DNA of 59,679 nt. It comes from Synergistaceae bacterium. Its GTDB lineage: Bacteria; Synergistota; Synergistia; Synergistales; Synergistaceae. The notes beneath the pieces are model-generated. The model had not been told where the DNA came from. It was given only the letters and a program-made list of their open reading frames with translations, and did not search any database. This document shows positions 51,842 through 59,679 of the stretch, piece after piece. The stretch spans positions 1 through 59,679 of the forward strand of contig JAJFTP010000002.1 of NCBI GenBank assembly GCA_021372895.1, read 5' to 3'. The translations under genes and the position numbers were made by a program. Positions within the stretch are counted from its first letter, which is position 1. Each line of letters starts with the position of its first letter.

Positions 51842-53801
51842 CGCCCCTCAATTGCTGTATCTGATCCCTGAGTTCAGCCGCCGTCTCGAAGTCAAGTTTC
51901 TCGACGGCCTCCCACATTCTGCGCTCTATCTCATGTATATCCGGCATATCCACAGTTGCGGTCGGGGATGCCGCCCTTCCCGAGGCATATCCGCCGTCCT
52001 GAAGCAGCTCTGCCGGCAAAAGGTCTTTGACTGCCTTCGATATAGTCTGCGGGATTATCCCATGTTTTTCGTTATATGCCGTCTGTTTCTCCCTGCGCCG
52101 CTCAGTTTCCTTCACCGCTGCGTCTATGCTGTCCGTGATACGGTCGGCGTACAGTATGACCCTGCCCGCCTGATTTCTGGCGGCACGCCCTATCATCTGT
52201 ATCAGAGAGCGGTGGGAGCGAAGGTAGCCCTCCCTGTCGGCATCCAGTATCGCGACAAGAGAGACCTCCGGTAAGTCTATGCCCTCACGAAGCAGGTTCA
52301 CTCCCACAAGCACCGCAAATACCCCGAGCCTGAGGTCACGCAGCAGCTCCGCCCTCTCGAAAGTATCCAGTTCCGAGTGGATGTAACGCACCTTTATGCC
52401 GAGCTCAGCCATGTACTCTGCAAGATCTTCAGACGAGCGTTTCGTCAGTGTAGATACAAGCACCCTTTCGCCGTTCTCTATTATCGGGCGCACCTCCGAG
52501 AGCAGGTCGTCGACCTGGCCGGCGGCAGGATGTATTTCAACGATAGGGTCGGTGACGCCGGTAGGCCTGATAAGCTGCTCCACCACCTGGTCGGAGTGAG
52601 CTAACTCATAGTCGCCGGGCGTGGCGGAGATGAAGAGCGCGTCCTTCAGCAGGGGCTCATATTCATCCCACTTGAGCGGCCTGTTATCCAGGCACGAGGG
52701 CAGTCTGAAGCCGTGCTCCACAAGAACTTCCTTCCTCGCCCTGTCTCCGTTGTACATGCCGCGCACCTGCGGAAGCGTCATATGGGACTCGTCTATGAAT
52801 ATCAGCGAATCTTCAGGGAAAAAATCCATAAGTGTTCCCGGAGCATCTCCCGGCTGTCTGCCGTCCAGAAAACGGGAATAGTTCTCGATCCCGGAACAGT
52901 AGCCGACCTCAAGCAGCATCTCAAGGTCATACTTTGTGCGCATTTTAAGCCTCTGCGCCTCAAGCAGCTTGCCCTCGGACTCAAGAGTCGATACGCGGGC
53001 TTCAAGCTCTTTTTCGATCTCTACGGCTGCCTTCTCTATAGCATCCGTCGTTGTGACATAATGCTGGGCGGGGAATATTCCTGTGTGGCTCTTTGTGAGG
53101 ATGCACCTGCCAGAGACCGGATCTATCTCCTCTATACGCTCTATCTCGTCATCAAAAAAAATAACACGGACTGCCGTGTCGCTGTAGGCAGGGTATATCT
53201 CCATCGTCTCGCCCCTGCTGCGGAAATTGCCTGGAAGCAGTGAAACATCATTGCGCTGATAGTAGTTTTCTATAAGCCTGGTCATAAATGCACGTCGTTC
53301 CCAGCGTTCGCCGACAGCAAAGCGGAAGATGGCATCCTCATAGTTCTTGCGTTTCCCAAGACCGTATATGCAGGATACGCTCGCGACGACTATGACATCA
53401 CGCCGCTCAAGCAGCGCCTTGGTAGTGGCCAGGCGAAGCTTCTCGATGCGCTCGTTGATCGACGCGTCCTTCTCTATGTAGATATCCTGCGCGGGCATGT
53501 AGGCCTCCGGCTGGTAATAATCGTAATAGCTCACAAAGTAGTTTACGGAGTTATTGGGAAAAAATTCTTTAAATTCGCTGTACAGCTGCGCGGCGAGGGT
53601 CTTGTTGTGCGCCATGACAAGAGTGGGCCTCTGCAGGCGCTGGATGATGTTCGCCATCGTGAACGTCTTTCCGCTGCCGGTGACGCCGAGCAGTGTCTGC
53701 ACCGCTCCCGGTCTGCTGAAACCTCTTACGAGCTTTTCTACCGCCTCGGGCTGATCCCCGGCAAGCGGCCAAGGTGAATACAATTCAAACCTATCTTCCA
53801 T
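51762..53801 (-). CDS. uvrB: Excinuclease ABC subunit B
   Basis: A 679-residue UvrB. It has helicase motif [14 protein letters not shown], the beta-hairpin [12 protein letters not shown], motif II DESH, motif VI IGRAARN and a C-terminal UVR domain ([16 protein letters not shown]). After the UVR domain comes a 27-residue basic tail ending KKHRRRNS, written in the nucleotides that also encode the start of UvrA. It loads onto damage with UvrA; UvrC is not in the window. Confidence 0.96.
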   Translation of the reverse strand: MEDRFELYSPWPLAGDQPEAVEKLVRGFSRPGAVQTLLGVTGSGKTFTMANIIQRLQRPTLVMAHNKTLAAQLYSEFKEFFPNNSVNYFVSYYDYYQPEAYMPAQDIYIEKDASINERIEKLRLATTKALLERRDVIVVASVSCIYGLGKRKNYEDAIFRFAVGERWERRAFMTRLIENYYQRNDVSLLPGNFRSRGETMEIYPAYSDTAVRVIFFDDEIERIEEIDPVSGRCILTKSHTGIFPAQHYVTTTDAIEKAAVEIEKELEARVSTLESEGKLLEAQRLKMRTKYDLEMLLEVGYCSGIENYSRFLDGRQPGDAPGTLMDFFPEDSLIFIDESHMTLPQVRGMYNGDRARKEVLVEHGFRLPSCLDNRPLKWDEYEPLLKDALFISATPGDYELAHSDQVVEQLIRPTGVTDPIVEIHPAAGQVDDLLSEVRPIIENGERVLVSTLTKRSSEDLAEYMAELGIKVRYIHSELDTFERAELLRDLRLGVFAVLVGVNLLREGIDLPEVSLVAILDADREGYLRSHRSLIQMIGRAARNQAGRVILYADRITDSIDAAVKETERRREKQTAYNEKHGIIPQTISKAVKDLLPAELLQDGGYASGRAASPTATVDMPDIHEIERRMWEAVEKLDFETAAELRDQIQQLRGDAKFGTEHKNYRSKTAQSKKHRRRNS

Positions 53802-53840
53802 CTTTCGATCCCTGCTGTGTATTTTTAAAATCTACGCCCC

Positions 53841-53869
53841 AAAACTGACGCCCGGGGAAATCCCGGGCG
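53841..53869 (-). terminator. Intrinsic terminator after ftsH
   Basis: CGCCCGGG / CCCGGGCG stem (8 bp, 5-nt loop) with TTTT about 4 nt past the stem (53841-53844), about 57 nt after the ftsH stop. A weak promoter-like pair lies between ftsH and the hairpin (53880-53906), so it may also sit in the uvrB leader. Confidence 0.75.
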
Positions 53870-53925
53870 CCCCTCGCAGAGTATATCAAAATAATTTTAA
53901 TTTCAACTCGGAAAATCTGCTTAAA

Positions 53926-55914
53926 CTAATCCTCCTCGTCGTCCGGATCGTCGTCGTCATTATCCACGTTATCCTTCTTTTTTGCACCCTGCTCTGTTTC
54001 GACGGGCTTATACCGGCCTTCGGCCTTTTGCTCTTCAATGTCCGGAACGGTTTCCTCCGAAGCAGGCCCTTCTTTCTCAGCTTCTTCGTCAGCAACTGTT
54101 TTTGTGATCTCTTTTTTCGGATATCCGAGCAGTTCGTCAAGCTTGTCGCCCTCAAGCACTTCTTTCTCAAGCAGCAGGGCTGTTATCTCCTCAAGACGAT
54201 CACGGTTCTCCGTAAGGATATCCTTCGCCTTGTTGAAACAGTCGTCGATGATGCTGCGGACTTCCTGGTCTATGGCGTAGGCTATTTCTTCGCTGTAATT
54301 TCTGTCCTCCACGATGTCCCTGCCAAGGAACACCTCGTGCTGTTTCCTGCCAAGCGTCACAAGGCCAAGCCTCTCGCTCATGCCGAACTGTGTGACCATC
54401 TGGCGTGCGATCTGCGTTGCACGTTCAAGGTCATTGGAGGCCCCGTTGGTAACGTCGCCGAAGCGGATGATCTCCGCTACCCGGCCGCCGAGCAGAACTG
54501 TGATCTTGTCTGAGAGCTCCTGCTTAGAGATCAGGAACCTGTCTTCCGCGGGAAGCTGCAGGGTGAAACCAAGCGCCATATGCCCGCGCGGGATTATCGA
54601 GATCTTGTGGACAGGGTCGCTGCCGGGGATCTTGCTGGCCACCAGCGCATGTCCTGACTCATGATATGCGATTATCTCGCGCTCCCTTTTGCTTATTATG
54701 CGGCTCCTGCGCTCGGGACCGGCCATTACACGGTCGATCGCTTCCTCGAACTCCGGCATCCCGAGAGTTTTCTTGCTGCGGCGCGCGGCTAGCAGCGCCG
54801 CCTCGTTTACGAGGTTTGCTATATCGGCGCCCACAAAACCGGGGGTCCTGCGTGCAAGGACGTCAAGATCCACTCCCTTGGCGACCTTTTTATCCTTTAA
54901 ATGGACTTTGAGTATGTCACGCCTGCCGTTTACGTCCGGCCTGTCTACCACTATCTGCCTGTCGAACCGCCCGGGGCGCAGAAGCGCAGGGTCAAGGATA
55001 TCAGGCCTGTTGGTCGCTGCGATAAGTATCACACCCGCTCCTGTATCAAATCCATCCATCTCTACGAGAAGCTGGTTCAGCGTCTGTTCACGTTCGTCGT
55101 GTCCGCCGCCAAGGCCTGCGCCGCGATGGCGTCCGACTGCGTCGATTTCGTCTATGAAAATTATGCAGGGCTGGAATTTGCGCGCCTGCTCAAAGAGATC
55201 TCTGACCCGTGCCGCTCCGACACCGACAAACATCTCGACGAAGTCGGAACCGCTGATGCTGAAGAACGGAACATCCGCCTCTCCGGCGACGGCACGCGAA
55301 AGAAGCGTCTTACCCGTGCCTGGAGCGCCGAGAAGAAGCACTCCTCGCGGGACCCTGGCCCCGAGCTTCGTAAACTTGTCCGGCTCTTTAAGGAACTGAA
55401 CGACCTCCGAGAGCTCCTCTTTTGACTCGTCGCAGCCGGCCACATCTGCAAAGGTGACCTTGGGCCTGTTATCCATGAACATCTTAGCCTTGCTCTTTCC
55501 AAAGCTCATCACCTTGTTCCCGCCGCCCTGCATGTTGTACATGAAGTATATCCACACCCCGATAAGCAGCAGCGTCGGAAGCAGAGACGTCAGGAGCGCC
55601 GTCACCCAAGAGTTCTTTGGCGGAGGAACGACCTCGACCTCGACTCCTTTGTTGGCGAGCACTTCCGGCAAAGTTGACGCATCAATGATATATGTCGTGA
55701 ACTCCTTGCCGGATTTAAGAGTACCTTTGATCTGTTCATGGTCGATCATGACCTTTGAGACATTGCCCGCATTGGCTTCGGTAAGCAGCTGGCTGTATGG
55801 AAGCACCTCAGATCCCTGTTTTTTCGTGTCCGGTGTCAGGAATACATTTACAAGACTCACGACAAGCACGATCAGGACAATGTACATGCCTACGTTTTTC
55901 GACCTTTTATTCAA
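53926..55914 (-). CDS. ftsH: ATP-dependent zinc metalloprotease FtsH
   Basis: A 662-residue membrane AAA+ protease. Two N-terminal helices (about 9-27 and 105-126) flank a periplasmic domain. The AAA module has Walker A GAPGTGKT (196-203), Walker [10 protein letters not shown] and the [22 protein letters not shown]. The protease has HESGH, with the third zinc ligand Asp in the NDLERAT region. The extended C-terminal tail is strongly acidic ([12 protein letters not shown]). It follows tilS and hpt as in Bacillus. Confidence 0.96.
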   Translation of the reverse strand: MNKRSKNVGMYIVLIVLVVSLVNVFLTPDTKKQGSEVLPYSQLLTEANAGNVSKVMIDHEQIKGTLKSGKEFTTYIIDASTLPEVLANKGVEVEVVPPPKNSWVTALLTSLLPTLLLIGVWIYFMYNMQGGGNKVMSFGKSKAKMFMDNRPKVTFADVAGCDESKEELSEVVQFLKEPDKFTKLGARVPRGVLLLGAPGTGKTLLSRAVAGEADVPFFSISGSDFVEMFVGVGAARVRDLFEQARKFQPCIIFIDEIDAVGRHRGAGLGGGHDEREQTLNQLLVEMDGFDTGAGVILIAATNRPDILDPALLRPGRFDRQIVVDRPDVNGRRDILKVHLKDKKVAKGVDLDVLARRTPGFVGADIANLVNEAALLAARRSKKTLGMPEFEEAIDRVMAGPERRSRIISKREREIIAYHESGHALVASKIPGSDPVHKISIIPRGHMALGFTLQLPAEDRFLISKQELSDKITVLLGGRVAEIIRFGDVTNGASNDLERATQIARQMVTQFGMSERLGLVTLGRKQHEVFLGRDIVEDRNYSEEIAYAIDQEVRSIIDDCFNKAKDILTENRDRLEEITALLLEKEVLEGDKLDELLGYPKKEITKTVADEEAEKEGPASEETVPDIEEQKAEGRYKPVETEQGAKKKDNVDNDDDDPDDEED

Positions 55915-55960
55915 ATCGGTATTACCTCACTTTCATGGCCTTTTATGTTATCGAACCACA

Positions 55961-56497
55961 TTATTCCGGCTCGGCGATATGCACTGCGGGGAGATGGCGG
56001 AACTTGCCCGCATAGTCAAGTCCGTAACCTACAACAAACTCATCCGGGATAGAAAAACCGATATATTCGGCGTCAACAGGCTGCCTGCGGCGTTCGGGCT
56101 TGTCAAGAAGCACGCAAACAGCAAGGCTTTCCGGCCTCCGCTCTTTCATGAGCGTTCTGATGTAAGAGAGAGAGAGCCCGGTATCAAGTATATCTTCAAC
56201 TATCAAAACATGTTTGCCGTTAATATCAGAACTCAGGTCCTTCTGGATCTGAACTATACCGCTGCTCTTAGTGGACGCTCCGTAGGAAGAGATGGCAAGG
56301 AAATCTATCCGCACATCGACCTCAGGCCCGATATGTCTGACGAGGTCCGCAAGAAATACCACAGCCCCTTTGAGCACACAGACACAGGTAAGCTCTTTGC
56401 CGGCATAATCGCGGCGTATCCTGTCGCCAAGCTCGGCGACTTTGTCATGCAGTTCCTTCTCAGAAATCAAAATTTCACCTATTTTATAGCCCAACAT
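55961..56497 (-). CDS. hpt: Hypoxanthine phosphoribosyltransferase
   Basis: A 178-residue purine salvage enzyme making IMP/GMP from hypoxanthine/guanine and PRPP. The PRPP loop is VLIVEDILDTGLSL. CVLKGAVVFLADL and the C-terminal FVVGYGLDYAGKFR are family signatures. ATG 56497 has AGGAG 7-8 nt upstream. It sits between tilS and ftsH, a conserved trio. Confidence 0.95.
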   Translation of the reverse strand: MLGYKIGEILISEKELHDKVAELGDRIRRDYAGKELTCVCVLKGAVVFLADLVRHIGPEVDVRIDFLAISSYGASTKSSGIVQIQKDLSSDINGKHVLIVEDILDTGLSLSYIRTLMKERRPESLAVCVLLDKPERRRQPVDAEYIGFSIPDEFVVGYGLDYAGKFRHLPAVHIAEPE

Positions 56498-56559
56498 ACA
56501 ACAACTCCTATGAACAGGATCCGTTCACAAAAACAGCATACATCATAACATAACAAATG

Positions 56560-57597
56560 CTATCCTGACCACCATGGCAATCCTTGTTTTCCCGCATTTT
56601 TCAGCACGCCTTTTATGACGTCTTTGCGATGGAGCCATCCGATCCCTCTGTCCGAATAGCAGACCTCAATATCACGCGCCCACTGGAACCGCCAACAGCC
56701 GCCTTTTCTTACAAGGGCGGCGAGCTTAAGCGTCCTGTCCCTTGAAAGGATCGGCAGATCCAGCTGCGCCCCCTGGGCTCGCAGCATATCGGCAAGCCCT
56801 GTATCAGAGATTTCTTTAAGCACGGAGGGTTTCCAGCAGACAAGCGCGGGCGGCATATCAAAGACTGCCCTCTCAAGATTGCGCGCTGTGACCGCATCGC
56901 GCTCTGCGAGCTCGGCCTCTATCTGTCTGGCAAGCCCTGTCATAGAGGACTCGAAGTTTGGATTCAGGTTGTTTTTGATCCAGGGGATAAGTTCTTCGCG
57001 CACCCTGTTTCTCGTATAAGTCCTGTCTGCGTTGCTTGCATCCTCGCGCCACGGTATACCGTTGCCGCGCAGCAGCGAGCGAAGTTCCTCGCGCCTGAAA
57101 CCGATTATAGGGCGCACTATATTGCCACGGACCTCAGGAATGCCGCGGAGGCCGGCAAGCCCCGTTCCGCGGAAAAGATTCATAAGCTGTGTCTCTATAA
57201 GGTCATCCGCAGAGTGCCCGACAGCGATAAACGGCAGACCTTCAGCCTCTGCGGTCTCGTTGAAATGCTCATAACGCACACGGCGCCCCGCCATTTCGAA
57301 AGACTCGCCGGTCAGGCGGCCTGCGGAGACTTCAACGGTCTTTACCCGGCACTCTATGCCCCACCCGCGGCAGAGTTCAAGGGCAAACGCGGCATCCTCA
57401 TGTGAAGCGCCATCGCGGGTACAGTGGTCAAGATGCGCCGCTACGATGCGCCCGGGATAAAACTTATGCAGAAGCCAAAGCAGGGCGACCGAATCCCCGC
57501 CGCCGGAAAGCGCGGCCACAAGGCCTGCGGAATCCCACCAGCCCTGTCGTTTGCCTGTTTCAACAAGCTTTTTTTTAAAATAGAAAATTTCTTTCAT
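56560..57597 (-). CDS. tilS: tRNA(Ile)-lysidine synthase, short form
   Basis: A 345-residue TilS that converts C34 of tRNA-Ile(CAU) to lysidine. PP-loop ATPase motif SGGGDS (residues 31-36), HLDHCTRDGASHEDA and AVGHSADDLIETQLMNLFRGTGLAGLRG are diagnostic. It lacks most of the C-terminal domain of E. coli or Bacillus TilS, like the short Aquifex enzyme. ATG 57597 (GGTGGA 4-6 nt upstream) is preferred to GTG 57606. Confidence 0.92.
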   Translation of the reverse strand: MKEIFYFKKKLVETGKRQGWWDSAGLVAALSGGGDSVALLWLLHKFYPGRIVAAHLDHCTRDGASHEDAAFALELCRGWGIECRVKTVEVSAGRLTGESFEMAGRRVRYEHFNETAEAEGLPFIAVGHSADDLIETQLMNLFRGTGLAGLRGIPEVRGNIVRPIIGFRREELRSLLRGNGIPWREDASNADRTYTRNRVREELIPWIKNNLNPNFESSMTGLARQIEAELAERDAVTARNLERAVFDMPPALVCWKPSVLKEISDTGLADMLRAQGAQLDLPILSRDRTLKLAALVRKGGCWRFQWARDIEVCYSDRGIGWLHRKDVIKGVLKNAGKQGLPWWSG

Positions 57598-57618
57598 AAG
57601 ATCCACCGTTTCATCAGT

Positions 57619-57653
57619 AAAAAATTCCCGCTGAACACATTTTCAGCGGGAAT
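57619..57653 (-). terminator. Terminator of tRNA-Gly
   Basis: A perfect 12-bp stem ATTCCCGCTGAA / TTCAGCGGGAAT with a T-run on the minus-strand side (57619-57623), 22 nt after tRNA-Gly and just before tilS. Confidence 0.9.
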
Positions 57654-57675
57654 CACGTTTACGTCAAGCAAAAAA

Positions 57676-57751
57676 TGGAGCGGAAAACGGGACTCGAACC
57701 CGCGACCTACGGCTTGGAAGGCCATCGCTCTACCAGCTGAGCTATTTCCGC
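57676..57751 (-). tRNA. tRNA-Gly (anticodon TCC)
   Basis: A 76-nt cloverleaf on the minus strand: acceptor GCGGAAA/TTTCCGC, discriminator T, encoded CCA, GGGTTCGAGTCCC T-arm and anticodon loop CTTCCAA giving TCC. Confidence 0.97.
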
Positions 57752-57765
57752 CCGCAACGCAAGGA

Positions 57766-57795
57766 ATAATATCACTCAAGACATGATGATGTCAA
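57766..57795 (-). promoter_or_regulatory. Promoter of tRNA-Gly
   Basis: TTGACA (57790-57795) and TATTAT (57766-57771), 18 bp apart, with the -10 14 nt before the mature tRNA. Confidence 0.75.
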
Positions 57796-57855
57796 TGGTC
57801 ACTTCTCAAGTACCTTTTCTTTTGACGCAACATGTGGCCCGACATGGCCGCCGCA

Positions 57856-57879
57856 GCTTATCCGCTTATCCGCTTATCC
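57856..57879. repeat. Three tandem copies of an 8-bp repeat at the rqcH stop codon
   Basis: GCTTATCC is repeated three times exactly (57856-57879) and a fourth copy begins before diverging. The rqcH TAA lies inside the array. Since 8 is not a multiple of 3, a change in copy number would alter the C-terminal residues. Confidence 0.9.
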
Positions 57880-59515
57880 GCTTTTTCCAGTGATCCGTAT
57901 CCGCCGTGACGGACTTGAACTCCCTGTACGTCACGTTGGCCTCTCCGCCTCTTATCGGGCTCACATGCTTTCTTAACGTATAGTCCACGCGCTGCCCCGC
58001 GTTCCCCCTGCCTTTGCTGAAGTACGCCGCCAGGGATGAGCAGAACATTATCGCATCTTCCTCCTCTTCCGCGGTCGGAGCGGAGGTGTATCTCAATATC
58101 ACATGCGAGCCCGGGACCCCATGGACATGAAACCATAGGTCATCGGATGCGGCAAGACGAAAGGTCACATACCTGTTGCCCTTTGACGAAAGGCCGGCAA
58201 AAACGATCGCAAAGCCAAGATCAAAACGCCGATGCGGGGGCAAGGGAGCCTCCTTCTTTTTCCCGTTTCCCGGTTGATGCCGTTTTGGTGCGATCCCCAT
58301 CTCCGATTCAATAAGGGAGAGCGATTCGCCATCTTCTATGCGCGACACTATCGAGACCTGTTCGTTCAGGTCGTTAAGCTCCTGGTTCACCTTGCCCAGA
58401 AGTTTTGCCGCGCGTTCCTGTGCCGCCGTTATTTTCCTGTATTTTGCAAAGAATGCAGCCGCGTTCTGGGCCGGCATTATGGCGGGATCCAAAGGGACAG
58501 TCGTTTTTTTCTGGTTTCCGTCTTTGTCCCAGTAAGAAATCTCTGCCTCTGCCGTTCCTGATTTTATCTGCCAGAGATTTGAGACTATAAGCTCTCCGTA
58601 ATGCCTGTATTTATCGGGATCCTCTTCGTGCAGCAGCCTGTTTATATCGCAGATCTGACGCTCGCGCCTGATAATTTCGTGTGCCAGACGGTCACAGATT
58701 TTTTTTCTGCGCAGGGCGGTAGATGTATCAAGCAGAGGGGAAAGCGTAATGGTGCGCCAAATGTCTTCCACGGACATATTTTCAAGAAACACCGCCCCGT
58801 CAAGAAGCACGGGGAACATAGTTATATATTTGCCCAGCATCTGGGGGACCATGCCTTCCAGGACAGTCTTGCCGTAAAAATTTCCGAGATATTTTTCTGC
58901 CGTACCGGCGCCGGCATCATAAAGCGCATTAAGCAGCGTCCTGCCGAAACCGGCTATTTCTTTCAGCTTTTCCAAAGAAGGAGCGGCAAGCCAATCCTCA
59001 AGGGAGATCCCGTCAAAAACAGGGGGCGGCACATAGGGCTGGTTCGGCAGTATTGAGCGGAACCTGTTCTCCGAAGGATGTACGTGTTTCGCCGTCTCAA
59101 GGATGTTGCCCGTTTCATCGGTGAGTATCAGATTGCTGTAGCGTTCCATTGCCTCAAGTGTCAAGCAGCGGACCGCAGTAAATCCGGCCCCCACTGTTTT
59201 CCTGAACGAAAACCTGATTATCCTGTCGCGCCGCAGCTGTTCTGCCCCTATGAACTCACAGCCCGCGATACTGCTCCTGAGCGCGTTTGTGATCGGGGGG
59301 ATCTGCCGGGACATTGAAAGCAGCGCCTTTTTCTCTTTCTCTGTGATGCACGCGGCGCCGCAGTTCTGCGTCCCCCATGAGAGCAGCAGGACGACCCCGC
59401 CGGATAGCGTCAGTGTGATCCAGCTGTCTCCGCCATCCACCTTCTGGACTCTCTTCATTATAAAACGTTCAAAATTCCGGCTGCACAGCCAGACAAGTTC
59501 GGGACCGAAGGACAT
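57866..59515 (-). CDS. rqcH: NFACT-family ribosome quality-control factor (RqcH-like)
   Basis: A 549-residue NFACT protein. The N-terminal NFACT-N region (FGPELVWLCSRNFERFI through LILTDETGNILETAKHVHPSEN) is followed by a coiled-coil middle (about 270-400) and a C-terminal NFACT-R domain with DDLWFHVHGVPGSHVILR. RqcH binds stalled 50S-peptidyl-tRNA and adds alanine tails; older names are fibronectin-binding protein A-like. The start is ATG 59515 (GGCGGTGA upstream); GTG 59518 is possible. The final RISG residues are encoded by a tandem 8-bp repeat. Confidence 0.88.
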   Translation of the reverse strand: MSFGPELVWLCSRNFERFIMKRVQKVDGGDSWITLTLSGGVVLLLSWGTQNCGAACITEKEKKALLSMSRQIPPITNALRSSIAGCEFIGAEQLRRDRIIRFSFRKTVGAGFTAVRCLTLEAMERYSNLILTDETGNILETAKHVHPSENRFRSILPNQPYVPPPVFDGISLEDWLAAPSLEKLKEIAGFGRTLLNALYDAGAGTAEKYLGNFYGKTVLEGMVPQMLGKYITMFPVLLDGAVFLENMSVEDIWRTITLSPLLDTSTALRRKKICDRLAHEIIRRERQICDINRLLHEEDPDKYRHYGELIVSNLWQIKSGTAEAEISYWDKDGNQKKTTVPLDPAIMPAQNAAAFFAKYRKITAAQERAAKLLGKVNQELNDLNEQVSIVSRIEDGESLSLIESEMGIAPKRHQPGNGKKKEAPLPPHRRFDLGFAIVFAGLSSKGNRYVTFRLAASDDLWFHVHGVPGSHVILRYTSAPTAEEEEDAIMFCSSLAAYFSKGRGNAGQRVDYTLRKHVSPIRGGEANVTYREFKSVTADTDHWKKRISG

Positions 59516-59590
59516 CACATCACCGCCGCAGCAATATACCGGAAAACCGGTTGGACTTATTATATATCCAATGGGCGTGGTCTTAGGATG

Positions 59591-59618
59591 TTGACAAGAG
59601 ACTTTGACGTGATAGAAT
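59591..59618 (+). promoter_or_regulatory. Promoter of tRNA-Ala
   Basis: Consensus TTGACA (59591-59596) and TAGAAT (59613-59618) with a 16-bp spacer, about 21 nt before the tRNA 5' end. Confidence 0.75.
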
Positions 59619-59639
59619 TACCTGCGTGATTTGTGGTAT

Positions 59640-59679
59640 GGGGCTGTAGCTCAGCGGGAGAGCACTTCCCTCGCACGGA
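59640..59679 (+). tRNA. tRNA-Ala (anticodon CGC), cut by the window edge
   Basis: The first 40 nt of a tRNA: acceptor GGGGCTG, TA, D-arm GCTC..GAGC, anticodon stem CTTCC and loop CTCGCAC giving CGC (Ala GCG). The 3' half lies beyond the window. Confidence 0.9.

Noticed and set aside
57856-57883. CRISPR-like array
   Set aside because: Units are 8 bp and contiguous without spacers; it is a simple tandem repeat. No cas gene is present.

Overview
The window is a dense bacterial chromosome segment (about 52-55% GC by eye) that is mostly housekeeping. The best single clue to its origin is the C-terminal tail of the M14 peptidase at 33968-36448. It carries the SSGCNAGF motif, then a hydrophobic stretch and a short basic end, which is the form of the Synergist-CTERM sorting signal known from Synergistota. 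Diderm features (a SurA-like anchored protein, an exported M48 peptidase) together with Firmicutes-like gene order (cdaA-ybbR-glmM, rimP-nusA-ylxR-L7Ae-infB, tilS-hpt-ftsH) fit that phylum. I cannot name the genus. Nothing here looks like a prophage, IS element or CRISPR array.

Layout. (1) 1-2381: tRNA-Gln, then a plus-strand group of a PerR-like regulator, a CPBP-type membrane protease and an exported protein of unknown function. (2) 2400-14991, minus: dnaX-dnaE-mtrB(TRAP)-pyk-nfo-cdaA-ybbR-glmM-galU, a tightly packed run joining replication, tryptophan-responsive RNA binding, glycolysis, base excision repair, c-di-AMP synthesis and cell-envelope precursor synthesis. (3) 15053-21550, minus: an M48 peptidase with its own promoter and terminator; rpmE with its own promoter and terminator; and thyX-DUF1385-prfA-prmC-trxB. 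(4) 21625-27507: polA, gltX (plus) and glnS. (5) 27611-38661, the accessory part: a three-gene complex-I/hydrogenase-like membrane module without catalytic subunits, a dicarboxylate/amino-acid symporter, a papain-like-fold hypothetical protein, an endonuclease III-related glycosylase flanked by two tiny ORFs, the Synergist-CTERM peptidase, an iron alcohol dehydrogenase and a lipoprotein flavodoxin with an internal start. (6) 38752-59515, minus: tRNA-Arg and tRNA-Ser, a SurA-like protein, the rimP-nusA-ylxR-L7Ae-infB-DUF503-rbfA-nrnA-truB-ribF operon, uvrB-uvrA-rlmB, tilS-hpt-ftsH, tRNA-Gly and rqcH. (7) The right edge cuts a plus-strand tRNA-Ala.

The most interesting points are: a convincing TRAP (MtrB) protein outside the Bacillota, placed directly before pyk; an orphan NuoN-like/small/NuoH-like module whose NuoN-like subunit has lost canonical pump residues; a flavodoxin gene apparently built to make both an exported lipoprotein and a cytosolic protein; a promoter-hairpin-gene arrangement before rimP-nusA that looks like an attenuator; a thioredoxin reductase fused to a thioredoxin fold lacking CxxC; an 80-nt out-of-frame uvrB/uvrA overlap; and several unannotated small ORFs. 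Functions are read from motifs and family knowledge; no database search was possible. Many genes use TTG or GTG starts, and I moved several starts to the codon with the best Shine-Dalgarno (SD) spacing.
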